Assembly: GCF_028023675.1 (NCBI RefSeq)
Contig: NZ_JAQIOZ010000005.1
Location: 276,538-340,537, forward strand
Length of the DNA: 64,000 nt
Reading direction: 5' to 3'
Origin: Primorskyibacter aestuariivivens
Lineage (GTDB): Bacteria > Pseudomonadota > Alphaproteobacteria > Rhodobacterales > Rhodobacteraceae
This document shows, in pieces, positions 56,628 to 63,884 of the stretch. A program made the position numbers and the translations under genes. Below the pieces are notes generated by a model. The model searched no databases. It worked only from the letters and a program-made list of their open reading frames with translations, and was not told the origin of the DNA. Every line of letters begins with the position of its first letter. Within the stretch, counting starts at the first letter, position 1.

Positions 56628-58718
56628 TTACAGCCTGAAACTGCCAAAGGGAATGAACCGCACCGGATCGCCGGGCCTGATGTGGCGCGCGCCGTCGCCC
56701 AATTCCACCAGCCCCTCGGCCCAGCTCAGCCCGCTGATCCGTCCCGAGCCTTCGGATTTGAACACATCTGCGCGTCCATCCCGCATCCGCGCGCGCAGAT
56801 ATTCCCGCCGCCCCGGTTTCTTGCGCTTCTCGAACGCGGCAGGCAGGTCAAAACCCTGCGGCTCCTGCCACCCTTCGCCCGCCAGCACGCCCAGCGCGGG
56901 CAGCGCAAAGACCAGCGCACAGACCATCGCCGCAACCGGGTTGCCCGGCAGGCCAAAGACCGGCACGCCCCGCCACAGGCCCAGCGCAAGCGGGCGCCCC
57001 GGCTTGACCGCGATGCGCCACATCTGCATCGCCCCCGCCTCGCGCAACAGCGCCGACATGTGGTCCTCATCGCCCGCCGAGGCCCCGCCCGAGGTCAGGA
57101 TCACATCCGCCTGTTCCGCCGACGCATCCAACCGCGCGCGAAGCGCCTCCCGGTCATCCGGCGCAATCCCCAGATCCACCGGCTGATATCCCCAGCGCGC
57201 AGCCAGCCCCAGAAGCATCGGGCGATTGGCGTCATAGATCTGCCCCGGCCCGGCCGTTTGCCCCGGCTCCAGCAGCTCGTCCCCAGTGGACAGCACCCCC
57301 AGCCGCAGGGGCTTGCGCACCGCCACAGCGTCATGCCCGGTGGCCGAAAGCAATGCGAGATCAGCAGGCGTGACGCGGCGACCCGCGTCAAACAGCGCCT
57401 CTCCTGCTTTCACATCCTCTCCGGCCTCGCGCGTGTTCGCGCCCTGTTTCAGCGGCCCGCGCAGGGCAATCCGCGCGCCATCGGTAGTCACATCCTCTTC
57501 CAGCACCACCGTGTCCACCCCGTCGGGCAACGCCGCACCGGTCAGCACCCGGATCGCATGCCCGGCGGGCACCTGCCCCTTGAACGGAACTCCCGCGGCC
57601 GCACGCCCCTCGACCAACGGGAGGGTCACGGACGCGGTGTCTTGCAGCCCACCGGCAAAGCCATAGCCATCCACCGCCGTGTTGGGTTGCGGCGGGTTGG
57701 CGCGCCGCGCGGCAATATCTTCGGCCAGCACCCGGCCCAGCGCCTCGCTCAGCCCCCGACGTTCCACACCAACAACCGGACCCAGATTATTCCGCAAATG
57801 CGCCAGCGCATCCTCCACCGGGGTCCAGTCGACGCCCGGCGGCAGGGCAAAGCAATCATTGCTGAGCGGCGGCGGCTGTAACGGGTCCGCGGCGCGCGCC
57901 AGTTCCTCCTCGTGCCCCAGGCCCAGGATCCACCCCTCCTCGGGCGCATCCACATCCAGCATCGCGCCCAACCGGTCGGGCGACAGGTTGGCCAGCGCCC
58001 GCGCCATGATCCGAACCTGCGCGCGGTCCTTGATCTCGCTCTCCTCACGCAGCGCCTCGATCGTCCGGGCGATCAGCGATGGCCATATCTCGACCAGCCC
58101 GACCGGCTTGTCCAACGGCTCAAACGGCCACACCGCCGCGTCAAAGCGGCGGCGCAACCGGGTCAGCACAGGCAACCCCATCAAGACCTGCGACCCCACC
58201 GAACCGGCCCCGGAGAGTTGCCAACAGGAAAACGCGCCTTTGGCCCGCGACTCGCATTCGCGCTTTTCGGGAAAAGCCGCGGTTTCGGGCTTGGTCCGTG
58301 ACAACCCGTCGATGTCGCGCTGCAACCCGTTGCCCCAGAACGGACCCTCACCACCCAGCGCGCGATTGATCCCGGCGGCCACATCAAACCGGTTGTTGGC
58401 CTCCGGCGCATCCTCGATCCGGGCCTCAAGCCAGTCCCAGACCCCAAGCGGGTCGTCAGAGCCGGTCAGCGCCGCCGCAAACCCCGCCGGGTAACCAAAT
58501 GGAAAATCCACCCCGATCAACAACCGCCGCCCCGCCGCGCGCTCTTCTTCGATCAGCGCCGCTAGAAGGTCTTCGGCCACCTGCCGGTTGCGGCAATAGA
58601 CCGGCGCGTCCGCCTGCCCGCCCCGGACCACCGCGATCCAGATCGCATCCGCTTTGGGCGCGGCCCCGCGATCCTTGCCGCCGGACCAGTCCACCATGGC
58701 AAAACTGTCAAAGCTCAC
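56628..58718 (-). CDS. moeA: MoeA-type molybdopterin molybdenumtransferase with N-terminal DUF429-like extension
   Basis: This 696-residue protein is a fusion. Residues about 310-696 are MoeA: TAVDGYGFAGG, VPAGHAIRVLTGAALPDGVD, LGVLSTGDELLEPGQ, DVILTSGGASAGDEDHM and FGLPGNPVAAMVCALVF. This domain inserts molybdenum into molybdopterin. Residues about 1-290 are an extra domain with VDWSGGKD, LIGVDFPFGYPAGF and VEIWPSLIARTI, which resembles RNase-H-fold DUF429 proteins; that assignment is tentative. Ordinary MoeA is about 400 residues. It overlaps mobB by ATGA in the operon fdhD-mobA-mobB-moeA. Confidence 0.88.
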   Translation of the reverse strand: MSFDSFAMVDWSGGKDRGAAPKADAIWIAVVRGGQADAPVYCRNRQVAEDLLAALIEEERAAGRRLLIGVDFPFGYPAGFAAALTGSDDPLGVWDWLEARIEDAPEANNRFDVAAGINRALGGEGPFWGNGLQRDIDGLSRTKPETAAFPEKRECESRAKGAFSCWQLSGAGSVGSQVLMGLPVLTRLRRRFDAAVWPFEPLDKPVGLVEIWPSLIARTIEALREESEIKDRAQVRIMARALANLSPDRLGAMLDVDAPEEGWILGLGHEEELARAADPLQPPPLSNDCFALPPGVDWTPVEDALAHLRNNLGPVVGVERRGLSEALGRVLAEDIAARRANPPQPNTAVDGYGFAGGLQDTASVTLPLVEGRAAAGVPFKGQVPAGHAIRVLTGAALPDGVDTVVLEEDVTTDGARIALRGPLKQGANTREAGEDVKAGEALFDAGRRVTPADLALLSATGHDAVAVRKPLRLGVLSTGDELLEPGQTAGPGQIYDANRPMLLGLAARWGYQPVDLGIAPDDREALRARLDASAEQADVILTSGGASAGDEDHMSALLREAGAMQMWRIAVKPGRPLALGLWRGVPVFGLPGNPVAAMVCALVFALPALGVLAGEGWQEPQGFDLPAAFEKRKKPGRREYLRARMRDGRADVFKSEGSGRISGLSWAEGLVELGDGARHIRPGDPVRFIPFGSFRL

Positions 58719-59206
58719 AATCCCACCTCGCGCAGAATGAAATCGGTGATCGCCGTCGTATCCTCGGTGCCAAAAACCGGCTGCACAACATCCGGCACCG
58801 AATCCGAGACAAGAGCAAGGATACCCGCATCCTCAGACGCCATCGGAATATCGCCGCCATCATCGCGCCAGACCTCGATCAGCGGGAGGTCTTCCTCGGT
58901 ATCCCCGCAGACAATCACAAGATCACAAGGCCGCATTCTTTGCAGAAGGTCGTCAAGCGACGCCTGCGGTGCCGTGCGCAACTCGCTCATCAACGCCATG
59001 CGGTTGCGCGAGGCCAGCATCACCTGTGACGCACCCGCCTGCCTGTGGCGATGACTGTCGCGCCGGGGGCGGTCCACATCGAATGCGGGTGGCATGTGCT
59101 GAATGGTCGACACGCGCAGCCCCCGCGCCGCCATCGCCTGCACAAGCCGCGCCACAAGCTCGATCCGCCCCGATCCCGGCTGACCCGTGATACCAAAGAC
59201 CTTCAT
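58715..59206 (-). CDS. mobB: molybdopterin-guanine dinucleotide biosynthesis protein MobB, altered P-loop
   Basis: This 163-residue protein of MobB type begins MKVFGITGQPGSGRIELVAR and has VSTIQHMPPAFDVDRPRRDS, QVMLASRNRMALMSEL and PCDLVIVCGDTEEDLPLIEV. Canonical MobB has GxxxSGKT; here the P-loop reads GSGRIEL, with Arg in place of Lys and Ile in place of Thr, so GTP binding may be altered. It assists MobA in making the bis-MGD cofactor. It overlaps both mobA and moeA by ATGA. Context makes the identity safe. Confidence 0.87.
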   Translation of the reverse strand: MKVFGITGQPGSGRIELVARLVQAMAARGLRVSTIQHMPPAFDVDRPRRDSHRHRQAGASQVMLASRNRMALMSELRTAPQASLDDLLQRMRPCDLVIVCGDTEEDLPLIEVWRDDGGDIPMASEDAGILALVSDSVPDVVQPVFGTEDTTAITDFILREVGL

Positions 59207-59829
59207 GCCAGCATCTCCTCGGCCCGGGCCAGGTCCCCGGGCGTGTTCACATTGAAAAACGCGTGCTCGTCGGGAAAGACCGCCTCGCGCCCGCCATGCC
59301 GGTCGGTCCAGAGCACCACCTTCTTGAGCCCGTCCCGCAACGCCGCGCGCAGATCATCCCGCAATGCCACGGGCCAGAGCCCGAAGGTCGGATGCCGGAT
59401 CAGGCCCGAGCGGGATTTGCTCTTGGTCTTGGCCTCGCCTTTGGTGGCAGCCAGAACAAGCGGATGCGCCTGCCCGTCAGAGGCCTGCTCAAGCACCGCG
59501 ACCAGATCGGCGGGAAAAAACGGCGTGTCCGCCGCCGCCGTCACGATGCGGTCAGCGCCTTGCTCCGCGGCCCAGTCCAGCCCTGCGAGCACCCCCGCCA
59601 AAGGCCCTGCAAATCCCGGAATGCTGTCCGGCACAACCGGCAGGCCGTAATCGGCAAACCGCCCCGGATCGCCATTGGCGTTGAGCGCCAGCCCCGCCAC
59701 CTGCGGCCCCAGCCGGTCCATGACCCGCGACAGGATGGTCTGGCCGCCAAGGGTCAACAACCCCTTGTCCCCGCCGCCCATGCGCGTGGCCTGCCCCCCG
59801 GCAAGGATGACGCCCAAAGGCGCGCTCAC
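59203..59829 (-). CDS. mobA: molybdenum cofactor guanylyltransferase MobA
   Basis: This 208-residue nucleotidyltransferase joins GMP to molybdopterin to form MGD, needed by formate dehydrogenases and DMSO-reductase-type enzymes. The GTP site is LGVILAGGQATRMGGGDKGL and further motifs are ALNANGDPGRF and IVTAAADTPFFPADLV. The likely start is GTG 59829 (VSAPLGVILAGG); the longer frame runs through the paired hairpin and fdhD. The hairpins (59849-59892) lie between fdhD and this gene and may limit read-through. Confidence 0.93.
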   Translation of the reverse strand: MSAPLGVILAGGQATRMGGGDKGLLTLGGQTILSRVMDRLGPQVAGLALNANGDPGRFADYGLPVVPDSIPGFAGPLAGVLAGLDWAAEQGADRIVTAAADTPFFPADLVAVLEQASDGQAHPLVLAATKGEAKTKSKSRSGLIRHPTFGLWPVALRDDLRAALRDGLKKVVLWTDRHGGREAVFPDEHAFFNVNTPGDLARAEEMLA

Positions 59830-59848
59830 GGTCCACACCCCGCGCCGC

Positions 59849-59892
59849 CAAATTTCTTCGAAGAAATTTGCAAAAATTTTCGAAAATTTTTG
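59849..59892. repeat. paired-hairpin element, copy D
   Basis: Two adjacent perfect 22-base palindromes: CAAATTTCTTC/GAAGAAATTTG (59849-59870) and CAAAAATTTTC/GAAAATTTTTG (59871-59892), followed by TCCGCCCGG. It lies between fdhD and mobA on the same strand, so it may attenuate rather than terminate. The layout and flank match copy C at 37186. Confidence 0.9.
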
Positions 59893-59902
59893 TCCGCCCG
59901 GC

Positions 59903-60793
59903 TCATCCCTCTGCACTCTTCCTGCGATGTTTGCGCCCTTCATCGGGCACCGCGTCGGGGTCCGCGTCCCAGATCACCCGTTCTTCGCCGCTCAGACAGA
60001 TGAACCGCTTGCCCCGCATCCGCCCGATGAGCGTCAGGCCCACCTCGCGGGCGATCTCCACGCCCCAGGCTGTAAAGCCCGACCGAGAGGCCAGCACAGG
60101 TATGCCCATCAACGCCGTCTTGATCACCATTTCCGAGGTCAGCCGCCCGGTGGTATACAGGATCTTGTCCGCCGCACCGGTCCCGGTCGCATGCATCCAG
60201 CCCGCGATCTTGTCCACCGCGTTATGCCGTCCCACATCCTCCATATAGACCAGCGGGCGATCCCCCTGACACAGCACCGTGCCATGAATGGCCCCTGCCT
60301 CCAGATAGAGCGACGGCGTCTGGTTGACCTTGGCCGACAGCGCATAGAGCCAGCTGGACCGCAGCTGTGCCTTGGGCAGCGTCAGCCCCTCCAGCCCTTC
60401 CATCATGTCGCCAAAGACCGTGCCCACCGCACAGCCGCTGGTGCGGGTCTTCTTATTCAGCTTTTCCTCGTGGCTGGTCTCCACCGCCGTGCGCACCACC
60501 ACGGTTTCCAGATCGTCGTCATAGTCCACGCCCGTCACCTCATCGGTATCGCTGAGCATGCCCTGATTGCGCAGGAACCCGACGGCCAGATATTCCGGGT
60601 AATCGCCAATGGTCATGGCCGTCACGATTTCCCGGCTGTTGAGGAAAATCGTCAGCGGACGTTCCTCGACCACGGAAATACTCTGGCGGGCACCGGTATG
60701 GTCCACGCCTTCTATCGCGCGGGTCAGGCGCGGCGCGGCAGGGTCGGGCGCGATCAGGTAGGGCGTGGCGTTATCCTTTTCTGACAATTGCAT
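59903..60793 (-). CDS. fdhD: formate dehydrogenase accessory sulfurtransferase FdhD
   Basis: This 296-residue protein transfers sulfur from a cysteine desulfurase to the Mo-cofactor of formate dehydrogenase. Family segments are VVEERPLTIFLNSREIVTAM, DYPEYLAVGFLRNQGML, HNAVDKIAGWMHATGTGAAD and LTSEMVIKTALMGIPVLASR. The catalytic loop reads TSGCAVGTVFG: Cys121 is present, but the position of Cys124 in the E. coli CxxC motif is Gly. ATG 60793 is chosen because a longer frame would overlap divergent azlC. It heads the fdhD-mobA-mobB-moeA operon. Confidence 0.93.
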   Translation of the reverse strand: MQLSEKDNATPYLIAPDPAAPRLTRAIEGVDHTGARQSISVVEERPLTIFLNSREIVTAMTIGDYPEYLAVGFLRNQGMLSDTDEVTGVDYDDDLETVVVRTAVETSHEEKLNKKTRTSGCAVGTVFGDMMEGLEGLTLPKAQLRSSWLYALSAKVNQTPSLYLEAGAIHGTVLCQGDRPLVYMEDVGRHNAVDKIAGWMHATGTGAADKILYTTGRLTSEMVIKTALMGIPVLASRSGFTAWGVEIAREVGLTLIGRMRGKRFICLSGEERVIWDADPDAVPDEGRKHRRKSAEG

Positions 60794-60840
60794 CTCCGGA
60801 TGTCTGTGATACGGGCTAGGGCAGAAGTTAGGACGTTCCC

Positions 60841-61557
60841 ATGCCACCCTCCACCCCCAATCGCGCATTCTGGCGCGGCGTCCGGGACGGGACACCTTTC
60901 ATGGTGGTTCTGGTCCCTTTTGCGGTGCTCTTTGGCGTGATCGCCACCGAGGCCGGACTGAACGTGTTCGAGACGCTCAGCTTTTCCGTCGTGGTCATCG
61001 CCGGGGCGGCACAGTTCGCCGCGCTGCAACTGATGACCGACGAGGCACCGACGCTGATCGTGCTGGCCTCGGCCCTCGCGGTCAATCTGCGCATGGCGAT
61101 GTATTCCGCCACGCTGACCCCGCATCTGGGACAGGAACCGTGGTGGAAACGCGCCATCATCGCCTATTTCATCGTCGATCAGAGCTTTGCCACCTCGGTC
61201 GCCGCCTATGAGGCGGAACCCGCCATGTCGCAACGCGCCAAGACGGCTTACTTCTTTGGCGCGGCGCTGGCGGTGGCTCCGCTCTGGTGGGCGTCCACGC
61301 TCACCGGCGCGCTGATTGGCAAGGCGATCCCGGACTGGCTGCAACTGGATTTCATCATGCCCATCGCCTTTCTGGCGATTATTGCACCAATGCTGCGCAC
61401 GGGGGCGCATGTGGTGGCGGCTTTCGTGGCGATGATTGCCGCGCTGCTGATGGCGTTCCTGCCCTACAATCTTGGCCTGATGGTGGCGGGCATCGCGGGC
61501 ATGATGGCCGGGGCCGAGGTCGAGCGGCAAATGGCCAAACGGGAAGGCAAAACATGA
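60841..61557 (+). CDS. azlC: branched-chain amino-acid exporter subunit AzlC
   Basis: This 238-residue inner-membrane protein with about eight helices has AzlC segments RDGTPFMVVLVPFAVLFGVI, SFSVVVIAGAAQFAALQLM, VNLRMAMYSATLTPHLG and AYFIVDQSFATSVAAYE. With AzlD it forms an exporter for branched-chain amino acids or analogues. The 47-base gap to divergent fdhD holds both promoters. Its stop overlaps azlD by ATGA. Confidence 0.93.
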   Translation: MPPSTPNRAFWRGVRDGTPFMVVLVPFAVLFGVIATEAGLNVFETLSFSVVVIAGAAQFAALQLMTDEAPTLIVLASALAVNLRMAMYSATLTPHLGQEPWWKRAIIAYFIVDQSFATSVAAYEAEPAMSQRAKTAYFFGAALAVAPLWWASTLTGALIGKAIPDWLQLDFIMPIAFLAIIAPMLRTGAHVVAAFVAMIAALLMAFLPYNLGLMVAGIAGMMAGAEVERQMAKREGKT

Positions 61558-61877
61558 TCGACAAGGTCGAGCTGTGGACTGTCATCATCGGGCTGGGTTT
61601 GGGCAGCTATCTGCTGCGCCTGACCTTTATCGGCTTTGTCGGCCACCGCCCGTTACCTCAATGGCTGTTGCGACACCTGCGCTATACGGCAGTGGCCTTT
61701 CTGCCCGGGCTGGTGGCTCCGCTGGTGGTCTGGCCCGCGGCAACCGGAGGCACACCTGACCCAACATGGCTGTCGGCGGCGGCCGTCACGCTTGGCTTGG
61801 GAATATGGACGCGCAACGTGCTTGCCGCGATCCTTGGCGGCGTGGTCACCTTTGCGCTTGGCGTTGCGTTATTGTGA
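61554..61877 (+). CDS. azlD: branched-chain amino-acid exporter subunit AzlD
   Basis: This 107-residue partner of AzlC has four helices (VIIGLGLGSYLLRLTFIGFV, LRYTAVAFLPGLVAPLVVW, WLSAAAVTLGLGIWTRNVLA, ILGGVVTFALGVALL). Length and gene order are typical. Its 3' end overlaps the convergent lipoprotein gene by 9 bases. Confidence 0.92.
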   Translation: MIDKVELWTVIIGLGLGSYLLRLTFIGFVGHRPLPQWLLRHLRYTAVAFLPGLVAPLVVWPAATGGTPDPTWLSAAAVTLGLGIWTRNVLAAILGGVVTFALGVALL

Positions 61878-62519
61878 GCCGCTCTGCGACGGCTCCGATA
61901 CGGTCTGAGTCGCCCGCTGTGCCGCGTCGAATTCCGCAATCGCGACGGATTTGTCATCGGCATCGTTTTCGCGCAGCACCCGGGTCGTCACCCCCGGCAG
62001 CGCGCCGAATTGCTCGGACAGCTTGAGCGGATAAAAGGTCGGCTTGATCGACCCGAAACCGGGCAGTTTCTTGAGCAGGTTCGACGTGGCATTGGCACAG
62101 AAGGCCTGGGCCACCGCGCCGTTGCTGATGGCAAGTTGCAGTGCCTGTTCCGCAACTTCCGCAGACACTTCGACGCGCTGGATCACCACATGATAGGTTT
62201 CCCGCGCGTGCGCCCGCGCATAGAAATCGGCGATCCGGGGCGTGATGCCATAGAGCACATCGGCGTTTTCCGCGATCGACGGATGCGCAACCGATCCCGC
62301 CGGATCAAAGATCACCCGCTGCGAGCCGTTGATCATGATCGAGGAATGCGCGCCCTGCCCGGTGCTGTTGCTGACCATGGTGTAGAGGGTCAGCGCAGGT
62401 GGCCCGTCATGGCGGTAGACCGCTTGCGAGACGACCTCGGGCGGGTCAAACCGGGTCCGGTCATCCGCGCATCCGGCAAGCGCCAGAAGCGCCGCAAACA
62501 TGATAACCAGATACCGCAT
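61869..62519 (-). CDS. lipoprotein, function unknown
   Basis: This 216-residue protein has a lipoprotein signal (MRYLVIMFAALLALAGCADD, lipobox LAGC with C17). The mature part includes LTLYTMVSNSTGQGAHSSIM, INGSQRVIFDPAGSVAHPSI and CANATSNLLKKLPGFGSI. This pattern is common in Rhodobacteraceae lipoproteins of unknown role. The Gln/Ser-rich tail overlaps azlD in the opposite strand. No enzymatic motif is visible. Confidence 0.82.
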   Translation of the reverse strand: MRYLVIMFAALLALAGCADDRTRFDPPEVVSQAVYRHDGPPALTLYTMVSNSTGQGAHSSIMINGSQRVIFDPAGSVAHPSIAENADVLYGITPRIADFYARAHARETYHVVIQRVEVSAEVAEQALQLAISNGAVAQAFCANATSNLLKKLPGFGSIKPTFYPLKLSEQFGALPGVTTRVLRENDADDKSVAIAEFDAAQRATQTVSEPSQSGSQ

Positions 62520-62563
62520 GAAACCACCCCCGATAAGACGGACCCGACCCGGAAAGCCGGAGC

Positions 62564-62698
62564 TTAGCTGTTGAAGATCGCGAGGAAGATCAGAACCGCG
62601 ATGCAGACCACGACAACACGGATCGTCGCCTTGATAAAGCCGTTAAAGGTTTCTTCCTGAACGGTAATGTCCATTTCGCCGTGCTTGTGTTCAGCCAT
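62564..62698 (-). CDS. aa3-type cytochrome c oxidase subunit IV
   Basis: This 44-residue single-helix protein begins MAEHKHGEMDITVQEETFNG, followed by FIKATIRVVVVCIAVLIFLA. This matches the small subunit IV of alphaproteobacterial aa3 oxidase, which packs beside subunits I and III and is not essential for activity. AAGGAG precedes ATG 62698. A longer frame upstream is unsupported. The catalytic subunits are not in the window. Confidence 0.93.
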   Translation of the reverse strand: MAEHKHGEMDITVQEETFNGFIKATIRVVVVCIAVLIFLAIFNS

Positions 62699-62787
62699 TT
62701 GAGTGACTCCTTGAGACTTGTTTAAACGCCGTTTAGCGGATTCCCCCCGCCCTGTCACGCCCAAGACCGCGCGCCGGGGCCGCGCGA

Positions 62788-63240
62788 TTATGTCGCTTGA
62801 TCGGCCTGTTCCAGCTTTTGAACAAGCCGAAACCCGATGCGGCGCGGCGCGGCCTCTTCCACCAGCTTGGGCAGCGCCCTGAGCAGCACGTTCAACTGGC
62901 TCACATGCTGGATCAGCTGGGTGCGGATGCCGTCGGGGTCGGTGCCGTAAAAGGTCACGATATCGGGGTCGAAAAACCCCATCCCCTCGATCCGCAGGAT
63001 ACCAGCATCCGTCCCGGTAAATCCCATCGCGACCTCGTGCTCATTGTCCAGCCCCGCCTCGAAATCGCGGATATAGAGGATCAGCCGCTCATAGGCCCAT
63101 TCGGCCTCGGTCTTTTCCTCCAATGGGCGGTCATTGACCGTGACCTCGCCCGGGACGGTTTCGGACTCGGTGTGGTTTTCCACCCGGCGCGGCAGGGCGG
63201 CGGCTTCGACGGCTTCGGCAGTGGTGGAGATTTCGGTCAT
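62788..63240 (-). CDS. DUF6173-like protein, function unknown
   Basis: This 150-residue soluble protein has an acidic, poorly structured N-terminus (about 45 residues) and a core, ERLILYIRDFEAGLDNEHEV, then GFTGTDAGILRIEGMGFFDP and DIVTFYGTDPDGIRTQLIQH. That core is the pattern of a small uncharacterised family common in Rhodobacteraceae. ATG 63240 was chosen over TTG 63246. It lies 15 bases after the Lrp-type gene and may be co-transcribed. Confidence 0.8.
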   Translation of the reverse strand: MTEISTTAEAVEAAALPRRVENHTESETVPGEVTVNDRPLEEKTEAEWAYERLILYIRDFEAGLDNEHEVAMGFTGTDAGILRIEGMGFFDPDIVTFYGTDPDGIRTQLIQHVSQLNVLLRALPKLVEEAAPRRIGFRLVQKLEQADQAT

Positions 63241-63255
63241 CAGCAATCCCGGGGT

Positions 63256-63717
63256 TCACAGTGGCAATTCGGTCGTGTCCTTGTTGTCTTCCATAACAAA
63301 GCTGGCAGAGATATCGGAAAGCGGCACCAGCGCGATCAATTTCTTGTAGAATGCGTCATAGGCCGGGACATCGGCAACCCGCACCCGCAGCACGTAATCC
63401 AGATCCCCGGTCATGCGATGCGCGCCGACAATCTCGGGCAGGATACGCACGGCCCGGTCGAATTTCTCCATCCACGCTGCGTCATGGCTGCTCGTGCGCA
63501 CCATGACAAAGACCTGCAGCGCACAGCCCACCTTGGCCGGGTCCAGCAACACCACGCGCCCCCGGATCACGCCCGCCCCTTCCATCTGCCGCATACGGCG
63601 CCAACAGGCATTGCGCGACAGGCCCGCCGCCTCGGCCAGCGCATCCATGGACAGCGTGGCATCGCGCTGCAAAGCGGCCAAGATTCTGCGATCAATATCA
63701 TCCAGATTGAAGTTCAT
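63256..63717 (-). CDS. Lrp/AsnC-family transcriptional regulator
   Basis: This 153-residue regulator has an N-terminal helix-turn-helix (LDDIDRRILAALQRDATLSM, DALAEAAGLSRNACWRRMRQ) and a C-terminal RAM domain (LQVFVMVRTSSHDAAWMEKF, ILPEIVGAHRMTGDLDYVLR). Amino-acid effectors are usual for the family. It is divergent from the truncated gene at 63819 across about 100 bases, and Lrp-type regulators often control the divergent gene. Confidence 0.92.
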   Translation of the reverse strand: MNFNLDDIDRRILAALQRDATLSMDALAEAAGLSRNACWRRMRQMEGAGVIRGRVVLLDPAKVGCALQVFVMVRTSSHDAAWMEKFDRAVRILPEIVGAHRMTGDLDYVLRVRVADVPAYDAFYKKLIALVPLSDISASFVMEDNKDTTELPL

Positions 63718-63818
63718 TGGGACATCATCCCAAAGCTTGGCGAAATCGCAATGATTTTTGAGACGCGTTTACCCAAAACCCATAGCAATATGACCAAGGA
63801 GCAAACAGGAGACACGCC

Positions 63819-63884
63819 ATGCCTACCACTCACGGACCCGGCACTTTCTTCACCGCCCATCCGGCCTCGGTGAATGAAACCTGA
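63819..63884 (+). pseudogene. 5' fragment of a DUF6356-like gene cut by an IS element
   Basis: An AGGAG site precedes ATG 63819. The frame reads MPTTHGPGTFFTAHPASVNE then T, and stops at a TGA that belongs to the IS end (from 63882). HPASVNET is the characteristic start of DUF6356-type proteins, which normally continue with YxEH and are about 80 residues long. The remainder, if present, lies beyond the window on the far side of the insertion. Family recognition is from memory of the pattern. Confidence 0.7.

Noticed and set aside
56682..57881. 399-codon plus-strand frame opposite moeA
   Set aside because: Antisense shadow with no motif.
59830..59943. N-terminal extension of MobA
   Set aside because: The extra frame runs through the paired palindromes into fdhD; the GTP-binding motif begins right after GTG 59829.
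60794..60895. N-terminal extension of FdhD from an upstream start
   Set aside because: It would overlap the start of divergent azlC and adds Trp/Arg-rich residues not typical of FdhD.
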